From positions 2,232,001 to 2,296,000 of the forward strand of contig CP030759.1 of NCBI GenBank assembly GCA_003290465.1: a DNA stretch of 64,000 nucleotides. Direction: 5' to 3'. Each line of letters starts with the position of its first letter. Positions within the stretch are counted from its first letter, which is position 1. The notes beneath the pieces are model-generated. The model was given only the letters and a program-made list of their open reading frames with translations, made no database searches and was not told the origin of the DNA. This DNA is from Candidatus Sumerlaea chitinivorans (GTDB taxonomy: Bacteria; Sumerlaeota; Sumerlaeia; Sumerlaeales; Sumerlaeaceae). This document shows, one piece after another, positions 55,398 through 64,000 of the stretch. The translations under genes and the position numbers were made by a program.

Positions 55398-58300
55398 ATG
55401 GCTAACGATATTGTTATCGGCATTGATCTGGGAACAACCAATTCCGTAGTTGCGGTTGTTGAGGGGGACGAGCCCAAGGTCTTGACCAATGCCGAGGGAT
55501 CCACGCGCACCCCCTCCGTCGTCGCGTTTCCCGATCCAAACGGACCTCCGCTCGTCGGCGAGCTGGCAAAGCGCCAAGCCACGATTCATCCGCAAAACAC
55601 CATCTTTAGCATCAAACGCCTCATGGGGCGTTCGCTTGCCGACGTTCAAAACTTGGGCATCGAAGTGCCCTACGACCTCGCCGAAGAGGACGGCCAACTT
55701 GTGGTCCGTATTGGCGAAACTTGCTACACTCCGACTCAAATGTCGGCTTACATCCTCGCGAAGCTCAAGAAGACCGCGGAGGAGTACTTTGGCGAGCCAG
55801 TGGATAAGGCCGTCATCACTGTGCCCGCGTATTTCGACGACCTTCAGCGCCAAGCGACCTACGAAGCAGGTGAACTGGCCGGCCTTCAAGTCCTGCGGCT
55901 GCTCAACGAACCCACGGCCGCCGCGATGGCTTACGGCCTTGGCCGTAGCCGTGACGAAAGAGTCGCTGTCTACGATTTTGGAGGGGGAACGTTCGACCTC
56001 ACCCTCCTCGATATTTCGAACAACGCATTTGAAGTCCTTACCTCAGTGGGCGACACCCACCTTGGCGGCGACGACATCGACGCCCTCATCGTCAACCACC
56101 TCCTCCGAGCGATCTGCCAGAAAGTCGGTCACGATTTTTCTCCCGACGCGATGGTCAGACAGCGCCTGAAAGAGGCGGCGGAGCAGGCTAAATGCGAGCT
56201 CTCATTATCGCGCCAAGCCACGATCTACCTACCATTCCTCACCTACGTTGGCAGCGAACCCGTTCACTTGGAATACGTGCTGACGCGCGATGAACTCGAA
56301 CGCATGATTGCCCCACTGGTGGAGCGCACGATCGAGTGCTGCAAAAAAGCACTTCAATCCTGCAACCTCACACCCGACGATATTGATCGCGTCGTCATGG
56401 TCGGCGGCAGTTGCCGAATCCCCTACGTGCAGGATCGCGTCGAGGACTTCTTTGGAATCGCCCCGTTCAAAGGCATCAATCCGGACGAAGTGGTGGCCGT
56501 AGGAGCTGCCATGCAAGGCGCCATCCTTGTCGGCCGCCTCAAGGAAGTCGTCCTGCTCGACGTCACCCCCCATTCCTTGGGGATCGAAGTGGAGGACGGA
56601 AAAGTTTCCCGCATCATCGAGAAGAATTCCACTATCCCAATTAAAGCGGCGAAACTCTTCACCACGACAGAGGACAATCAGGAAATGGTCATCGTCCACG
56701 TCCTCCAAGGCGAAGGCGAGACCGTGGAGAATTGCCGCTCCCTCGGCAAATTTGTCCTGACCGGCATTCAACAAGCAAAAGCGGGCCTCCCACGCATTCA
56801 GGTAACCTTCCACATCAATGCAGATGGCATGGTCGAGGTCTCGGCCGAGGATCTCGCAACTCGTCAGCAGAAAGCGATCTCACTGGCAATTGCTCCCGGC
56901 GATGAAGAGCCGCCACGTGAGCGCAAGCGCAGGGGAACACGGCGTCAGCCGGCGAAACAGCCCACTTCCCCCGAGGTGGTGGCTGCGCCGCCCCCTCGCA
57001 CCGCCGAGAAAGCCAACGCACAGATTCACGTCGAACGGTTCCATACGGCGGCATTCCGGCCGTTGCGCAAAGGCGACACGGTTGCGCGCTCGGACGAGCA
57101 CGCTTCCCATGCAACCAAACAGCCGGCATCGCCGACAGGCACCCAACAGCCCTTGCCCGACACTGCCGACAAAACATGGCCAGAGATTCCGCATCCGTCA
57201 GAACTTGAGCTGACACCGACCACGGCTCAGCTATTAGAGCAGTTAGCGAGCGGGGAGGCGAGTGCCACTTCCCTATCCGCCGAAGTAGTGAAAGCCGCCC
57301 AAGCAGAGCTCGAAAACCTACTCGCTACGACCCCCGGTAACCAAGCGGCCCGCGAGTGGCTCATTCGCCTTCTTGTGCTCAACGGAGATATCTCTGAGGC
57401 CACGAGGGAGCTGAGGGAGTGGCTGCAGCAACCCGCATCGTTAAATCCTCGCGCGCTTTTGCGATGCGTTGAGTATCTCGAACAAACGACCGCTCCATCC
57501 GACGCAATCGTTGAAATCCGATTGCGGGCGCTCAGTGCCCTCGGTCGCTACGAAGAAGCGCTTGAGCTCATTGACAACCTTTACCGGGGAAAAGATGTTC
57601 CGCAGGAGATCCTCCAACTGGAAGCTGACCTCTGCAAAAGCGCTCTCATAGTCTCGCCCTCCCCCAAGATTGAGTTTCGGTTAGGACGTGCGCTGGTTCG
57701 CTTGGGTCACATCGAACAAGCCGTGCCTTATTTCCAGTCGTGTAGTAGCGCGTCGGAGCTTCGCAAATCTGCCAATCACGCCCTCGCGCTTTGCTACTGG
57801 AAAAAGGGCTTGCTCTACCTGGCGTGGCAAAAGCTCCAGGCCATGGAGCCCGACGACGAAGTGAAAGATATGATGTACCGGCTCGCGCTGGATATGATCC
57901 AGTCCGGCGACCTTCAAAACGCACGGGAAGTTCTCGAACGACTGGAGGGTTTGGAGCCAAATTATCGCGACGTGAGAGCCCAACTCGCCCGGTTGCGGGA
58001 AAATTCCACGAGCCAACTTGCCGCCCCGACTTCCATCGCAGAGGCGAATGAGGCATTTGCAAACTCGCGCTTTATGATCCTTGAAGAGATCAACCGAGGC
58101 TCTATGGGCGTCGTGTATCGCGCGCGGGATAAGATCCTCGATGAAATCGTGGCTCTTAAAGTTCTCAACGACTATCTTGCAAACGATCCCAATGCGGTGG
58201 AGCGGTTCAAGTCCGAGGCTCGTGCCGCCAAGCGCCTGTCGCACCCCCATATCGTGCGCATCCATGATATGTTCGAGATTGGCCCCAAGAAGGTCCTCTC

Positions 58301-58847
58301 CATGGAATACATCGAAGGCCGCGACCTGAAAACCATCCTCCACGAGCGCGGCCGCTTGGAGCCCACAGAAGTTGTTCGGATCGCGAAAGCAGTGGGCGAG
58401 GCTCTCGCATACGCGCATGAACTGCAGATCATCCACCGCGACATCAAACCGGCAAACATCATGGTCACGAACACGAATCAGGTGAAAGTTACCGATTTTG
58501 GAATCGCGAAAATTCTGCAGGCGGGCCGCGAGGTTACGCGGTCGGGATCCCAGATCATCGGCACCCCCCTCTATATGGCACCCGAGCAAATTCGCGGCGA
58601 CCAGGTGGACGCTCGAACCGATATCTATTCGCTTGGCGTCACGCTTTACGAGCTACTCAACGGTCTGCCGCCGTTCTATGAAGGGAACATCGAATACCAT
58701 CATTTGCACACCACGCCGCCTCCCTTTACAATTGAGCTGCCCATGGAACTTGCTCAGATCATCTTGCGATGCTTGAGCAAATCTCCCGACAGCCGATTCC
58801 AGAGTGCCCCCGAACTACTCGAAGCACTCGAGAGTGTGGAGCTATAG
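55398..58847 (+). CDS. Hsp70 - TPR-like - Ser/Thr protein kinase fusion protein
   Basis: One uninterrupted 1149-residue polypeptide. Residues 1-375 are an Hsp70 ATPase domain (IGIDLGTTNSVVAV, VITVPAYFDDLQRQAT, LNEPTAAAMAYGL, YDFGGGTFDLTLL, VMVGGSCRIPYVQ). Residues 385-495 are the substrate-binding beta domain (DVTPHSLGIEVEDG, VTFHINADGMVEVSAED). The alpha lid and EEVD-type tail are absent; instead a Pro/Lys-rich linker (about 495-610) leads to a TPR-like helical region (about 615-885, e.g. LGRYEEALELIDNLYRG). Residues 892-1149 are a kinase with K in VALKVL, HRDIKPAN (about 1014), DFGIAK (about 1033) and GTPLYMAPEQ. The Gly loop reads NRGSMGVV, with Asn for the first Gly. Divergent from the DUF4388-receiver operon. 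No frameshift or stop supports a genuine fusion. Confidence 0.93.
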   Translation: MANDIVIGIDLGTTNSVVAVVEGDEPKVLTNAEGSTRTPSVVAFPDPNGPPLVGELAKRQATIHPQNTIFSIKRLMGRSLADVQNLGIEVPYDLAEEDGQLVVRIGETCYTPTQMSAYILAKLKKTAEEYFGEPVDKAVITVPAYFDDLQRQATYEAGELAGLQVLRLLNEPTAAAMAYGLGRSRDERVAVYDFGGGTFDLTLLDISNNAFEVLTSVGDTHLGGDDIDALIVNHLLRAICQKVGHDFSPDAMVRQRLKEAAEQAKCELSLSRQATIYLPFLTYVGSEPVHLEYVLTRDELERMIAPLVERTIECCKKALQSCNLTPDDIDRVVMVGGSCRIPYVQDRVEDFFGIAPFKGINPDEVVAVGAAMQGAILVGRLKEVVLLDVTPHSLGIEVEDGKVSRIIEKNSTIPIKAAKLFTTTEDNQEMVIVHVLQGEGETVENCRSLGKFVLTGIQQAKAGLPRIQVTFHINADGMVEVSAEDLATRQQKAISLAIAPGDEEPPRERKRRGTRRQPAKQPTSPEVVAAPPPRTAEKANAQIHVERFHTAAFRPLRKGDTVARSDEHASHATKQPASPTGTQQPLPDTADKTWPEIPHPSELELTPTTAQLLEQLASGEASATSLSAEVVKAAQAELENLLATTPGNQAAREWLIRLLVLNGDISEATRELREWLQQPASLNPRALLRCVEYLEQTTAPSDAIVEIRLRALSALGRYEEALELIDNLYRGKDVPQEILQLEADLCKSALIVSPSPKIEFRLGRALVRLGHIEQAVPYFQSCSSASELRKSANHALALCYWKKGLLYLAWQKLQAMEPDDEVKDMMYRLALDMIQSGDLQNAREVLERLEGLEPNYRDVRAQLARLRENSTSQLAAPTSIAEANEAFANSRFMILEEINRGSMGVVYRARDKILDEIVALKVLNDYLANDPNAVERFKSEARAAKRLSHPHIVRIHDMFEIGPKKVLSMEYIEGRDLKTILHERGRLEPTEVVRIAKAVGEALAYAHELQIIHRDIKPANIMVTNTNQVKVTDFGIAKILQAGREVTRSGSQIIGTPLYMAPEQIRGDQVDARTDIYSLGVTLYELLNGLPPFYEGNIEYHHLHTTPPPFTIELPMELAQIILRCLSKSPDSRFQSAPELLEALESVEL

Positions 58848-59251
58848 CTGCACCGACCAATGACGGGGTGGGCACCCTCTGCCTCGGAATTCAGGTTTTA
58901 CCTGCCAACACAGCGCCACCGCCCCTTTTGCCACACCTGCAGCCCCCGCGGAAGGAACGCCTTAGCCATGCAACGCGGCCCATGCGGCCGACAGCCATGT
59001 TGGCCACTTTTCAAGTGCGGCTCACCTGTAACGAGAACGGTTTTCACGTCGCCCTTCGTAGGAGGGCTTCCACCGGCTCCCTTCCTAAGTTGGCTTGCCA
59101 TAGCGGTCAGCCGCGGCGCTCGTGACACGAATGTGACAACCTCTCGCGAAAAACGAATAACTTTTCTCAAGATTGTAAAAACACTGTTCGCGACCGGCGC
59201 GGACATGAAAGTGCATCTGGTTGCTCCGCTGCAACCTCTGGGAGTAAAATA
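58848..59251. other. intergenic region, nothing convincing seen
   Basis: 404 bases between the fusion gene and the DHH gene. Near the right end GTGACA (about 59130) and AATAAC are spaced roughly as a weak promoter, and GGGAG precedes the ATG at 59252. No terminator hairpin with a T tract and no credible gene. Confidence 0.45.
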
Positions 59252-60307
59252 ATGAATCCGAGTGCGCCGAAATCAAACAACGGCTGGCCGAGTGAACCAC
59301 CTGTGGTAGAGGAAATCTGTCGCGTCATCCGCGCCAATTCCCGATTCCTGATCTGCGGTCATGCCCGCCCCGACGGCGATTGCTTGGGCTCGTGTCTGGG
59401 CCTGTACGGAATCCTTCAGGAGATGGGGAAAACGGTCCGCTTTTTCACCCCCGGCCCAATCCAAGAGTTTTTTCACTTTCTGCCTAACATCGAGCACACG
59501 ATCACCACACCGCCTCAACCTATCGAAGGCGAGATCGTCATTTACGTGGACTGCGGCGACTTTGACCGCGTGGACGAGCTTTATCGCCCCGCAGGGTTTG
59601 TGATCAACATTGACCACCACCTAAGTAACGCAACATTTGGAGCGCTGAACTGGGTGGATACAGAGGCAGCAGCCGCCGGCGAGCAGATCTATCGCCTCGC
59701 CCGCGCTCTCGAAGTGCCCATTTCACGAAATGTGGCCACTTGCCTCTTTACAGCGATCATGGCCGACACCGGCGGCTTCCGTTTTTCCAACACCGACCAA
59801 AACGCTTTCCGCGCGGTTGCTCATCTTGTGGAGTGCGGCGCCAACCCCGCCGCCATCGCCGAAGCCGTTTTCGAAAACCGAAAACCCCAAGCGGTTTGGA
59901 TCACAGGCCACATCTACCAAACCCTGAAATACGAGTTCGACGGGCGCTTTGTGTGGAACGAGATGCGCCGTGATCTCTACGAGGCCGCCGGAGGAGACGA
60001 GTTCGAACCCGAAGGGCTCTGCAGTGACATGCGGGCCATCGCGGGTGTCGAAGTGTCCGTGCTCTTCCACGAGACGCCAGAGGGTTGGTGTCGCATTGGG
60101 CTGCGCAGCAAGGGCAAGGTCAACGTCAGCGAGCTCGCCCGAATGCTTGGCGGGGGTGGCCATCACAATGCCAGCGGCGCTTACGTGAAGGAACCTTACG
60201 AAAGCGCTCGCGATCGCGCACTCGAAACCATTCGGGCCTATCTCGCCGCGCGGTTCGAGCAGCCCGACGCCTTAACCGCCGCGACTGCCGTGGCGCCCAA
60301 GGAGTAA
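59252..60307 (+). CDS. DHH-DHHA1 phosphoesterase, NrnA-like (nanoRNase / pAp phosphatase)
   Basis: Manganese-dependent phosphoesterase that in this family degrades 2-5 nt RNA (nanoRNA), pAp or cyclic-dinucleotide products. DHH motifs are HARPDGDCLGS (motif I), YVDCGD (motif II), NIDHHLSN (motif III) and ADTGGFRFSNT (motif IV); the DHHA1 end is LGGGGHHNASGA. At 351 residues it is slightly longer than Bacillus NrnA. GGGAG lies 7 nt before the ATG. Convergent with the glutamate dehydrogenase gene. Confidence 0.88.
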   Translation: MNPSAPKSNNGWPSEPPVVEEICRVIRANSRFLICGHARPDGDCLGSCLGLYGILQEMGKTVRFFTPGPIQEFFHFLPNIEHTITTPPQPIEGEIVIYVDCGDFDRVDELYRPAGFVINIDHHLSNATFGALNWVDTEAAAAGEQIYRLARALEVPISRNVATCLFTAIMADTGGFRFSNTDQNAFRAVAHLVECGANPAAIAEAVFENRKPQAVWITGHIYQTLKYEFDGRFVWNEMRRDLYEAAGGDEFEPEGLCSDMRAIAGVEVSVLFHETPEGWCRIGLRSKGKVNVSELARMLGGGGHHNASGAYVKEPYESARDRALETIRAYLAARFEQPDALTAATAVAPKE

Positions 60308-60425
60308 GCAGCTCGCTTCCGACGACGCTGGGGGATGTCTAACGTGGGCACAAATCGCATCAGCATTGCGCCATGTCAGCCTTCATTTGTGCGGCCCGAC
60401 CCTCGGGGTGCCGCCGAATCAACGT

Positions 60426-61868
60426 TCACGGATAAAGCCCACGCATCATGGTCGCATCAGCCACCGCCTTGACACCGATCATTTGCGCAGCCGTGCGCAG
60501 GTCACATTTCTCTCGCTGCGCCATGTCCCAGACGCGGTCAAATGCCCGCTCCATGACGTTACGCAGTTGCGCATTCACCTGCTCCTCACTCCAGAAGAAG
60601 GATTGCAGGTCCTGCACCCACTCAAAATAGGAGACGGTCACGCCTCCGGCATTTGTGAGAATGTCGGGCAGAACCAGTATCCCACGCCGTTGTAGGATCT
60701 TGTCGGCCTCGGGGGTTGTGGGGCCGTTCGCCCCTTCCGCGACAATGCGCGCCTGAATGCGATCTGCGTTCACGACGGTGATTTGGTTCTCCGTCGCGGC
60801 GGGCAGCAGCACATCGCACTCAAGCGTCAGGAGGTCACTGTGTGAAATCGGCTCTGCCCCCGGGAACCCCACGATCTTGCCCGTGCGCTCGACGTGCTGG
60901 ACCAAACGAGGAATGTCCAGCCCCTTGGGGTTGAAGATGGCTCCATAACGGTCCGCAACCCCGATGACTTTCATCCCGTATTCTTCATGGGCAATGATGG
61001 CGGCATGCATACCGACGTTTCCAAAACCTTGGATGACGAGGCGGGCATTGCGAGGCCGCATGCGCAGCTTCTTCATCGCGCGTTCCACGACGATGAGTGC
61101 GCCGCGCCCCGTGGCCTGCTTGCGTCCATGCGATCCGCCGAGACTCAGTGGCTTGCCCGTCACCACGCCGAGCACCGTCACGCCTTTGCCCATGCTGTAG
61201 GTGTCCATCACCCACGCCATCGTTTGCTCATTCGTGTTCATGTCCGGCGCCAAGACGTCGAGGTCGGGGCCAATATGCGGGCTCAGCTCGAAAGTGTAGC
61301 GACGCGTTAGGCGCTCCACCTCGCCGATGCTCAGCGCACTCGGATCGCAACACACCCCGCCTTTTGCGCCACCAAACGGGATATCCACGACCGCACATTT
61401 CCACGTCATCCACATTGCAAGGGCAGCCACCTCGCTCACCGTCACCTCGGGACTGTAGCGGATACCGCCTTTGCCGGGACCACGGCTCGAGTTGTGGAGC
61501 ACACGGTAACCCTCGAACAACTCAATCCGCCCGTCGTCCATCCTCACCGGAAACGTCACGGTGACGATGCGCTCAAAGCGCCGCAGCATGTTAAGCGAGT
61601 TCTGATCCATGCCAAGACGCTCCGCCGCACAGCGCAGCTGCTCGAGCGCCATCTCGAGGGGCTCCACCGCGCCTTCTCCCTGAGGCACAAAACGTTTCAT
61701 CGGCGCCACCGAGAGGCGGCCACTCCCTTTCCCACACTCCTCAATCAGCATGACGAGACCTCCCACCAGCTCGTTGTGAGCCCACTCCTGATAGTCCAAA
61801 ACGTAAGTTGCAAGCTTCGAACGAAGAGAACGGGCGCTGAACAAAGTGCAGACCACCGTGTAGACCAT
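60426..61868 (-). CDS. Glu/Leu/Phe/Val-type dehydrogenase, probably glutamate dehydrogenase
   Basis: Interconverts glutamate with 2-oxoglutarate and ammonia. The catalytic stretch is PGKGGIRYSPEV followed by DIPFGGAKGGV; Rossmann LVIQGFGNVGMHAA binds the nicotinamide nucleotide; EGANGPTTPEAD and NAGGVTVSYFEWVQD are standard. The hexameric 415-residue family core is preceded by about 60 extra residues. AGAGGAGGG just before the ATG at 61868 strongly supports that long start. Glutamate rather than Leu/Phe/Val as substrate is the likelier reading but not certain; cofactor preference is not readable. Confidence 0.88.
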   Translation of the reverse strand: MVYTVVCTLFSARSLRSKLATYVLDYQEWAHNELVGGLVMLIEECGKGSGRLSVAPMKRFVPQGEGAVEPLEMALEQLRCAAERLGMDQNSLNMLRRFERIVTVTFPVRMDDGRIELFEGYRVLHNSSRGPGKGGIRYSPEVTVSEVAALAMWMTWKCAVVDIPFGGAKGGVCCDPSALSIGEVERLTRRYTFELSPHIGPDLDVLAPDMNTNEQTMAWVMDTYSMGKGVTVLGVVTGKPLSLGGSHGRKQATGRGALIVVERAMKKLRMRPRNARLVIQGFGNVGMHAAIIAHEEYGMKVIGVADRYGAIFNPKGLDIPRLVQHVERTGKIVGFPGAEPISHSDLLTLECDVLLPAATENQITVVNADRIQARIVAEGANGPTTPEADKILQRRGILVLPDILTNAGGVTVSYFEWVQDLQSFFWSEEQVNAQLRNVMERAFDRVWDMAQREKCDLRTAAQMIGVKAVADATMMRGLYP

Positions 61869-62056
61869 TCAGCCCTCCTCTCGAGGTGTCTCGGCAGTCC
61901 GCTGTCCGCATCGTGGCATAAGCCCCGCGTGTTGAATGTATGTATTGCTTGGAGCAGTGAGCCCAAAGCGCGACGAGAATCCAGAGCCGCATTCATGATC
62001 AGCGGGAAGGATTCCGGCGAGAAGGGCCCACTTACGTTCCGAGCCTCGGTTGCGGA

Positions 62057-62097
62057 TTCGCAAACCCGAAGGCGTGGCAGTACAATATTGAGTTTCT
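62057..62097 (+). promoter_or_regulatory. possible lon promoter with almost no leader
   Basis: TTCGCA (62057-62062), 18 nt, TACAAT (62081-62086), then ATG at 62098. Transcription would begin about 62092-62098, and no Shine-Dalgarno box is visible, so the message may be leaderless or nearly so. No heat-shock CIRCE element seen. Confidence 0.35.
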
Positions 62098-64000
62098 ATG
62101 GCAAAACAAACCAAGGCAAAAAAATCAGCCCTCGAAATCCCAACGCAACCCCAAGAAGCCGAGTGGGTGGCTCAACGCAGTGAGTTACTGCCAACAATCA
62201 CCCTGCGGGACTTCGTGATTTTCCCCTCATGCATGGCTCCTCTCTATGTTAGCCGTCCGAGGTCGGCTGCGGCTTTAGAGGAAGCGACCCAAGGCAACCG
62301 ACGTGTTTTCCTTGTCGCCCAGAAGTTTCCCGACATCGAGAACCCAGCGGGCGACGACCTCTACAGCGTTGGAACCATCGGTGAGATTCTTCAGGTCATG
62401 CCTCCGGCCGATGGCATGTTCAAAATACTGGTGGAAGGGCAAACGCTGGCCCGTGTGCTCGGCTATCAGGTCACGGACCGCATCATTGAGGCGATGGTCA
62501 TGCCCCTCGCTGTTCAACCCACGCCAGAGAGCGAACAACTCACAGCTCTTGTGCGCGTCGCCGTCAATCTCTTCGAGCGATACGTTTCGCTTAGCCACCG
62601 CATTCCCGACGAAATTTTCCTCACCGTCCGGAATCTTGAGGACCCACTGGTCATCGCGAATTTGATCTCGCACTACATCAACATCAAGACGGCCGAGAAA
62701 CAGGAGTTGCTCGAGGAGCTGAACGTCGAACGTAAGCTCCGTAAACTTGTCGAAATCCTCAAACGAGAAAATGAGCTGCTGGCCCTTGAGGAGCAAATCA
62801 CCCAGCAGGTTGCCCATCAAATTGCGAAAAATCAGAAAGAGTATTTCCTCAACGAGAAGCTGAAAGCCATCGAGCACGAACTCGGCATCCAAAGCGACGA
62901 GGACGAGGAGATCGAAGAACTCGAAGAGCTGATCGCGCGCTCGCGTATGAGCCGCGAAGCTCGGGAGAAGGCGGAACGCGAACTGAGCCGGTTGGCCAAG
63001 ATGGCACCCATGAGCCCCGAAGCCACGGTGTCGCGCACCTACATTGAATGGCTACTCGATCTGCCGTGGGGCAAATTTACGCGCGACAAGACCGACATCG
63101 CGAAAGCGCAGCAAATCCTCGACTCGCAGCACTACGGGCTTGAAAAGGTCAAAGACCGCATCCTCGAGTTTCTGGCTGTCCACCAGCTCACGAAACATGT
63201 CACGGGACCCATCCTGTGCCTTGTCGGCCCACCCGGCGTAGGCAAAACTTCGTTGGCCCGCTCAATCGCGCAGGCTCTTGGACGCAAATTCGTGCGTGTG
63301 TCGCTCGGCGGCATTCGCGACGAAGCCGAGATCCGGGGCCATCGCCGAACGTACGTCGGTTCGCTCCCCGGCCGCATCATCCAAGGCATGAAGAAAGCTG
63401 GGTCGATGAACCCGGTCTTCCTTCTGGACGAAGTGGACAAAATGTCCTCCGACTTCCGCGGCGATCCGGCGAGTGCACTGCTCGAGGTACTTGACCCCGA
63501 GCAAAACAAGAACTTCAGCGATCATTACCTCGAGGTGGATTTCGATCTCTCTCGCGTTCTTTTCATCACGACCGCGAACACAGTGGAGGGAATCCCCCTG
63601 CCACTGCTCGACCGCATGGAACTCATCCGCATCCCCGGCTACACCGAGTACGAAAAGCTGAAGATTGCGGAGATGTTCCTCGTCCCCAAGCAGCTCAAAG
63701 CGCACGGCCTGAACAACCGCCGGGTGAAATTTGAGACGGAGGCCATTCGCACGATTATTACTGCGTACACACGTGAGGCGGGCGTCCGCAACCTTGAGCG
63801 CGAGATTGCGCGCATCTGCCGTCGTGTGGCACGCGAAATTCTTGCCAAGGGAACTACCTCCGGGCGCCGAGGCGGCATCACGATCACGCCCGATAAGGTA
63901 CGCGAGTACTTGGGGCCTGTCCGCTACCGCGATCTCGAAGTGGACAAGAAACCCGCCGTAGGCGTCGCGACGGGCCTGGCGTGGACCGAGGTCGGCGGGG
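62098..64000 (+). CDS. lon: ATP-dependent protease Lon, 3' end beyond the window
   Basis: AAA+ serine protease for damaged and regulatory proteins. The first 634 codons are present. Residues 25-225 are the LON substrate-binding domain (LLPTITLRDFVIFPSCMAPLYV), followed by long coiled-coil helices (QKEYFLNEKLKAIEHELG). The AAA+ module follows with Walker A GPPGVGKTS (about 378), Walker B FLLDEVDKMS (about 441), DPEQNKNFSDHYLEV and the arginine-finger region LDRMELIRIPGYTEYEK. The window ends at ATGLAWTEVGG, the first strand of the protease domain, so the catalytic Ser-Lys pair is not visible. Translation from ATG 62098 (MAKQTKAKKSAL). Divergent from the glutamate dehydrogenase gene. Confidence 0.93.
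   Translation, partial: MAKQTKAKKSALEIPTQPQEAEWVAQRSELLPTITLRDFVIFPSCMAPLYVSRPRSAAALEEATQGNRRVFLVAQKFPDIENPAGDDLYSVGTIGEILQVMPPADGMFKILVEGQTLARVLGYQVTDRIIEAMVMPLAVQPTPESEQLTALVRVAVNLFERYVSLSHRIPDEIFLTVRNLEDPLVIANLISHYINIKTAEKQELLEELNVERKLRKLVEILKRENELLALEEQITQQVAHQIAKNQKEYFLNEKLKAIEHELGIQSDEDEEIEELEELIARSRMSREAREKAERELSRLAKMAPMSPEATVSRTYIEWLLDLPWGKFTRDKTDIAKAQQILDSQHYGLEKVKDRILEFLAVHQLTKHVTGPILCLVGPPGVGKTSLARSIAQALGRKFVRVSLGGIRDEAEIRGHRRTYVGSLPGRIIQGMKKAGSMNPVFLLDEVDKMSSDFRGDPASALLEVLDPEQNKNFSDHYLEVDFDLSRVLFITTANTVEGIPLPLLDRMELIRIPGYTEYEKLKIAEMFLVPKQLKAHGLNNRRVKFETEAIRTIITAYTREAGVRNLEREIARICRRVAREILAKGTTSGRRGGITITPDKVREYLGPVRYRDLEVDKKPAVGVATGLAWTEVGG

Overview
The window reads as a chromosomal stretch of a G+C-rich, diderm (Gram-negative-type) bacterium with a free-living, oxygen-exposed heterotrophic lifestyle. 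Evidence for an outer membrane is a beta-barrel exporter ending in Phe, periplasmic parvulin chaperones, several lipobox proteins and a Tat-exported superoxide dismutase. Eukaryote-like Ser/Thr kinases, an FN3 lipoprotein with a long Pro/Thr/Ser linker, a DUF4388 protein and a GHL10 glycosidase suggest a deep-branching or candidate phylum (Sumerlaeota, Hydrogenedentota, Planctomycetota or Acidobacteriota would all fit). This is inference; no rRNA or other decisive marker lies in the window.

Layout: 1-1011 is the end of a class II fructose-bisphosphate aldolase. 1.2-5.7 kb (minus) holds a parvulin with a LysM-like insert, a transglutaminase-like protein and dCMP deaminase. 5.9-12.4 kb (minus) is metabolic: ETF-quinone oxidoreductase, a large acyl-CoA dehydrogenase, PyrE and dihydrolipoamide dehydrogenase. 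12.8-17.3 kb (plus) has the FN3 lipoprotein and a membrane Ser/Thr kinase with a pseudopilin-like ectodomain. 17.4-24.1 kb has RsmB, a PIN/TRAM membrane protein, the Tat-type SOD, a sugar nucleotidyltransferase and an alginate-export-type porin.

24.1-29.7 kb is the accessory part. A 24-nt tandem repeat and a terminator follow the porin gene. Then come four genes of visibly lower G+C: a GIY-YIG/DUF4357 protein, a MrfA/YprA-like DEAD-box helicase, a Mrr-N-like winged-helix protein and a DUF3644 protein with an R-x4-H (HEPN-type) motif. The last three form a tight operon. This looks like a horizontally acquired nucleic-acid-processing, probably defence, module dropped beside prmC.

29.7-44 kb returns to housekeeping: PrmC, a DUF4432 protein, an orphan ABC ATPase translationally coupled to an N-terminally extended RadC, a GHL10 glycosidase, PanD, cytosolic SOD, ArgD-ArgF, a tiny secreted Cys protein with strong expression signals, UppP and HtpX. 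44-52.5 kb is envelope-related: a peptide-binding lipoprotein, two paralogous membrane proteins of unknown function, LemA, a lipoprotein and a GT39 glycosyltransferase.

52.5-58.9 kb is an unusual signalling cluster: DUF4388 protein, a membrane-anchored response regulator with an apolipoprotein-like helical array, and, divergently, a single 1149-residue polypeptide that joins an Hsp70 ATPase/substrate-binding core, a TPR-like region and a Ser/Thr kinase. The window closes with a DHH phosphoesterase (NrnA-like), glutamate dehydrogenase and the first two thirds of Lon. No rRNA, tRNA, insertion sequence or CRISPR array was seen.
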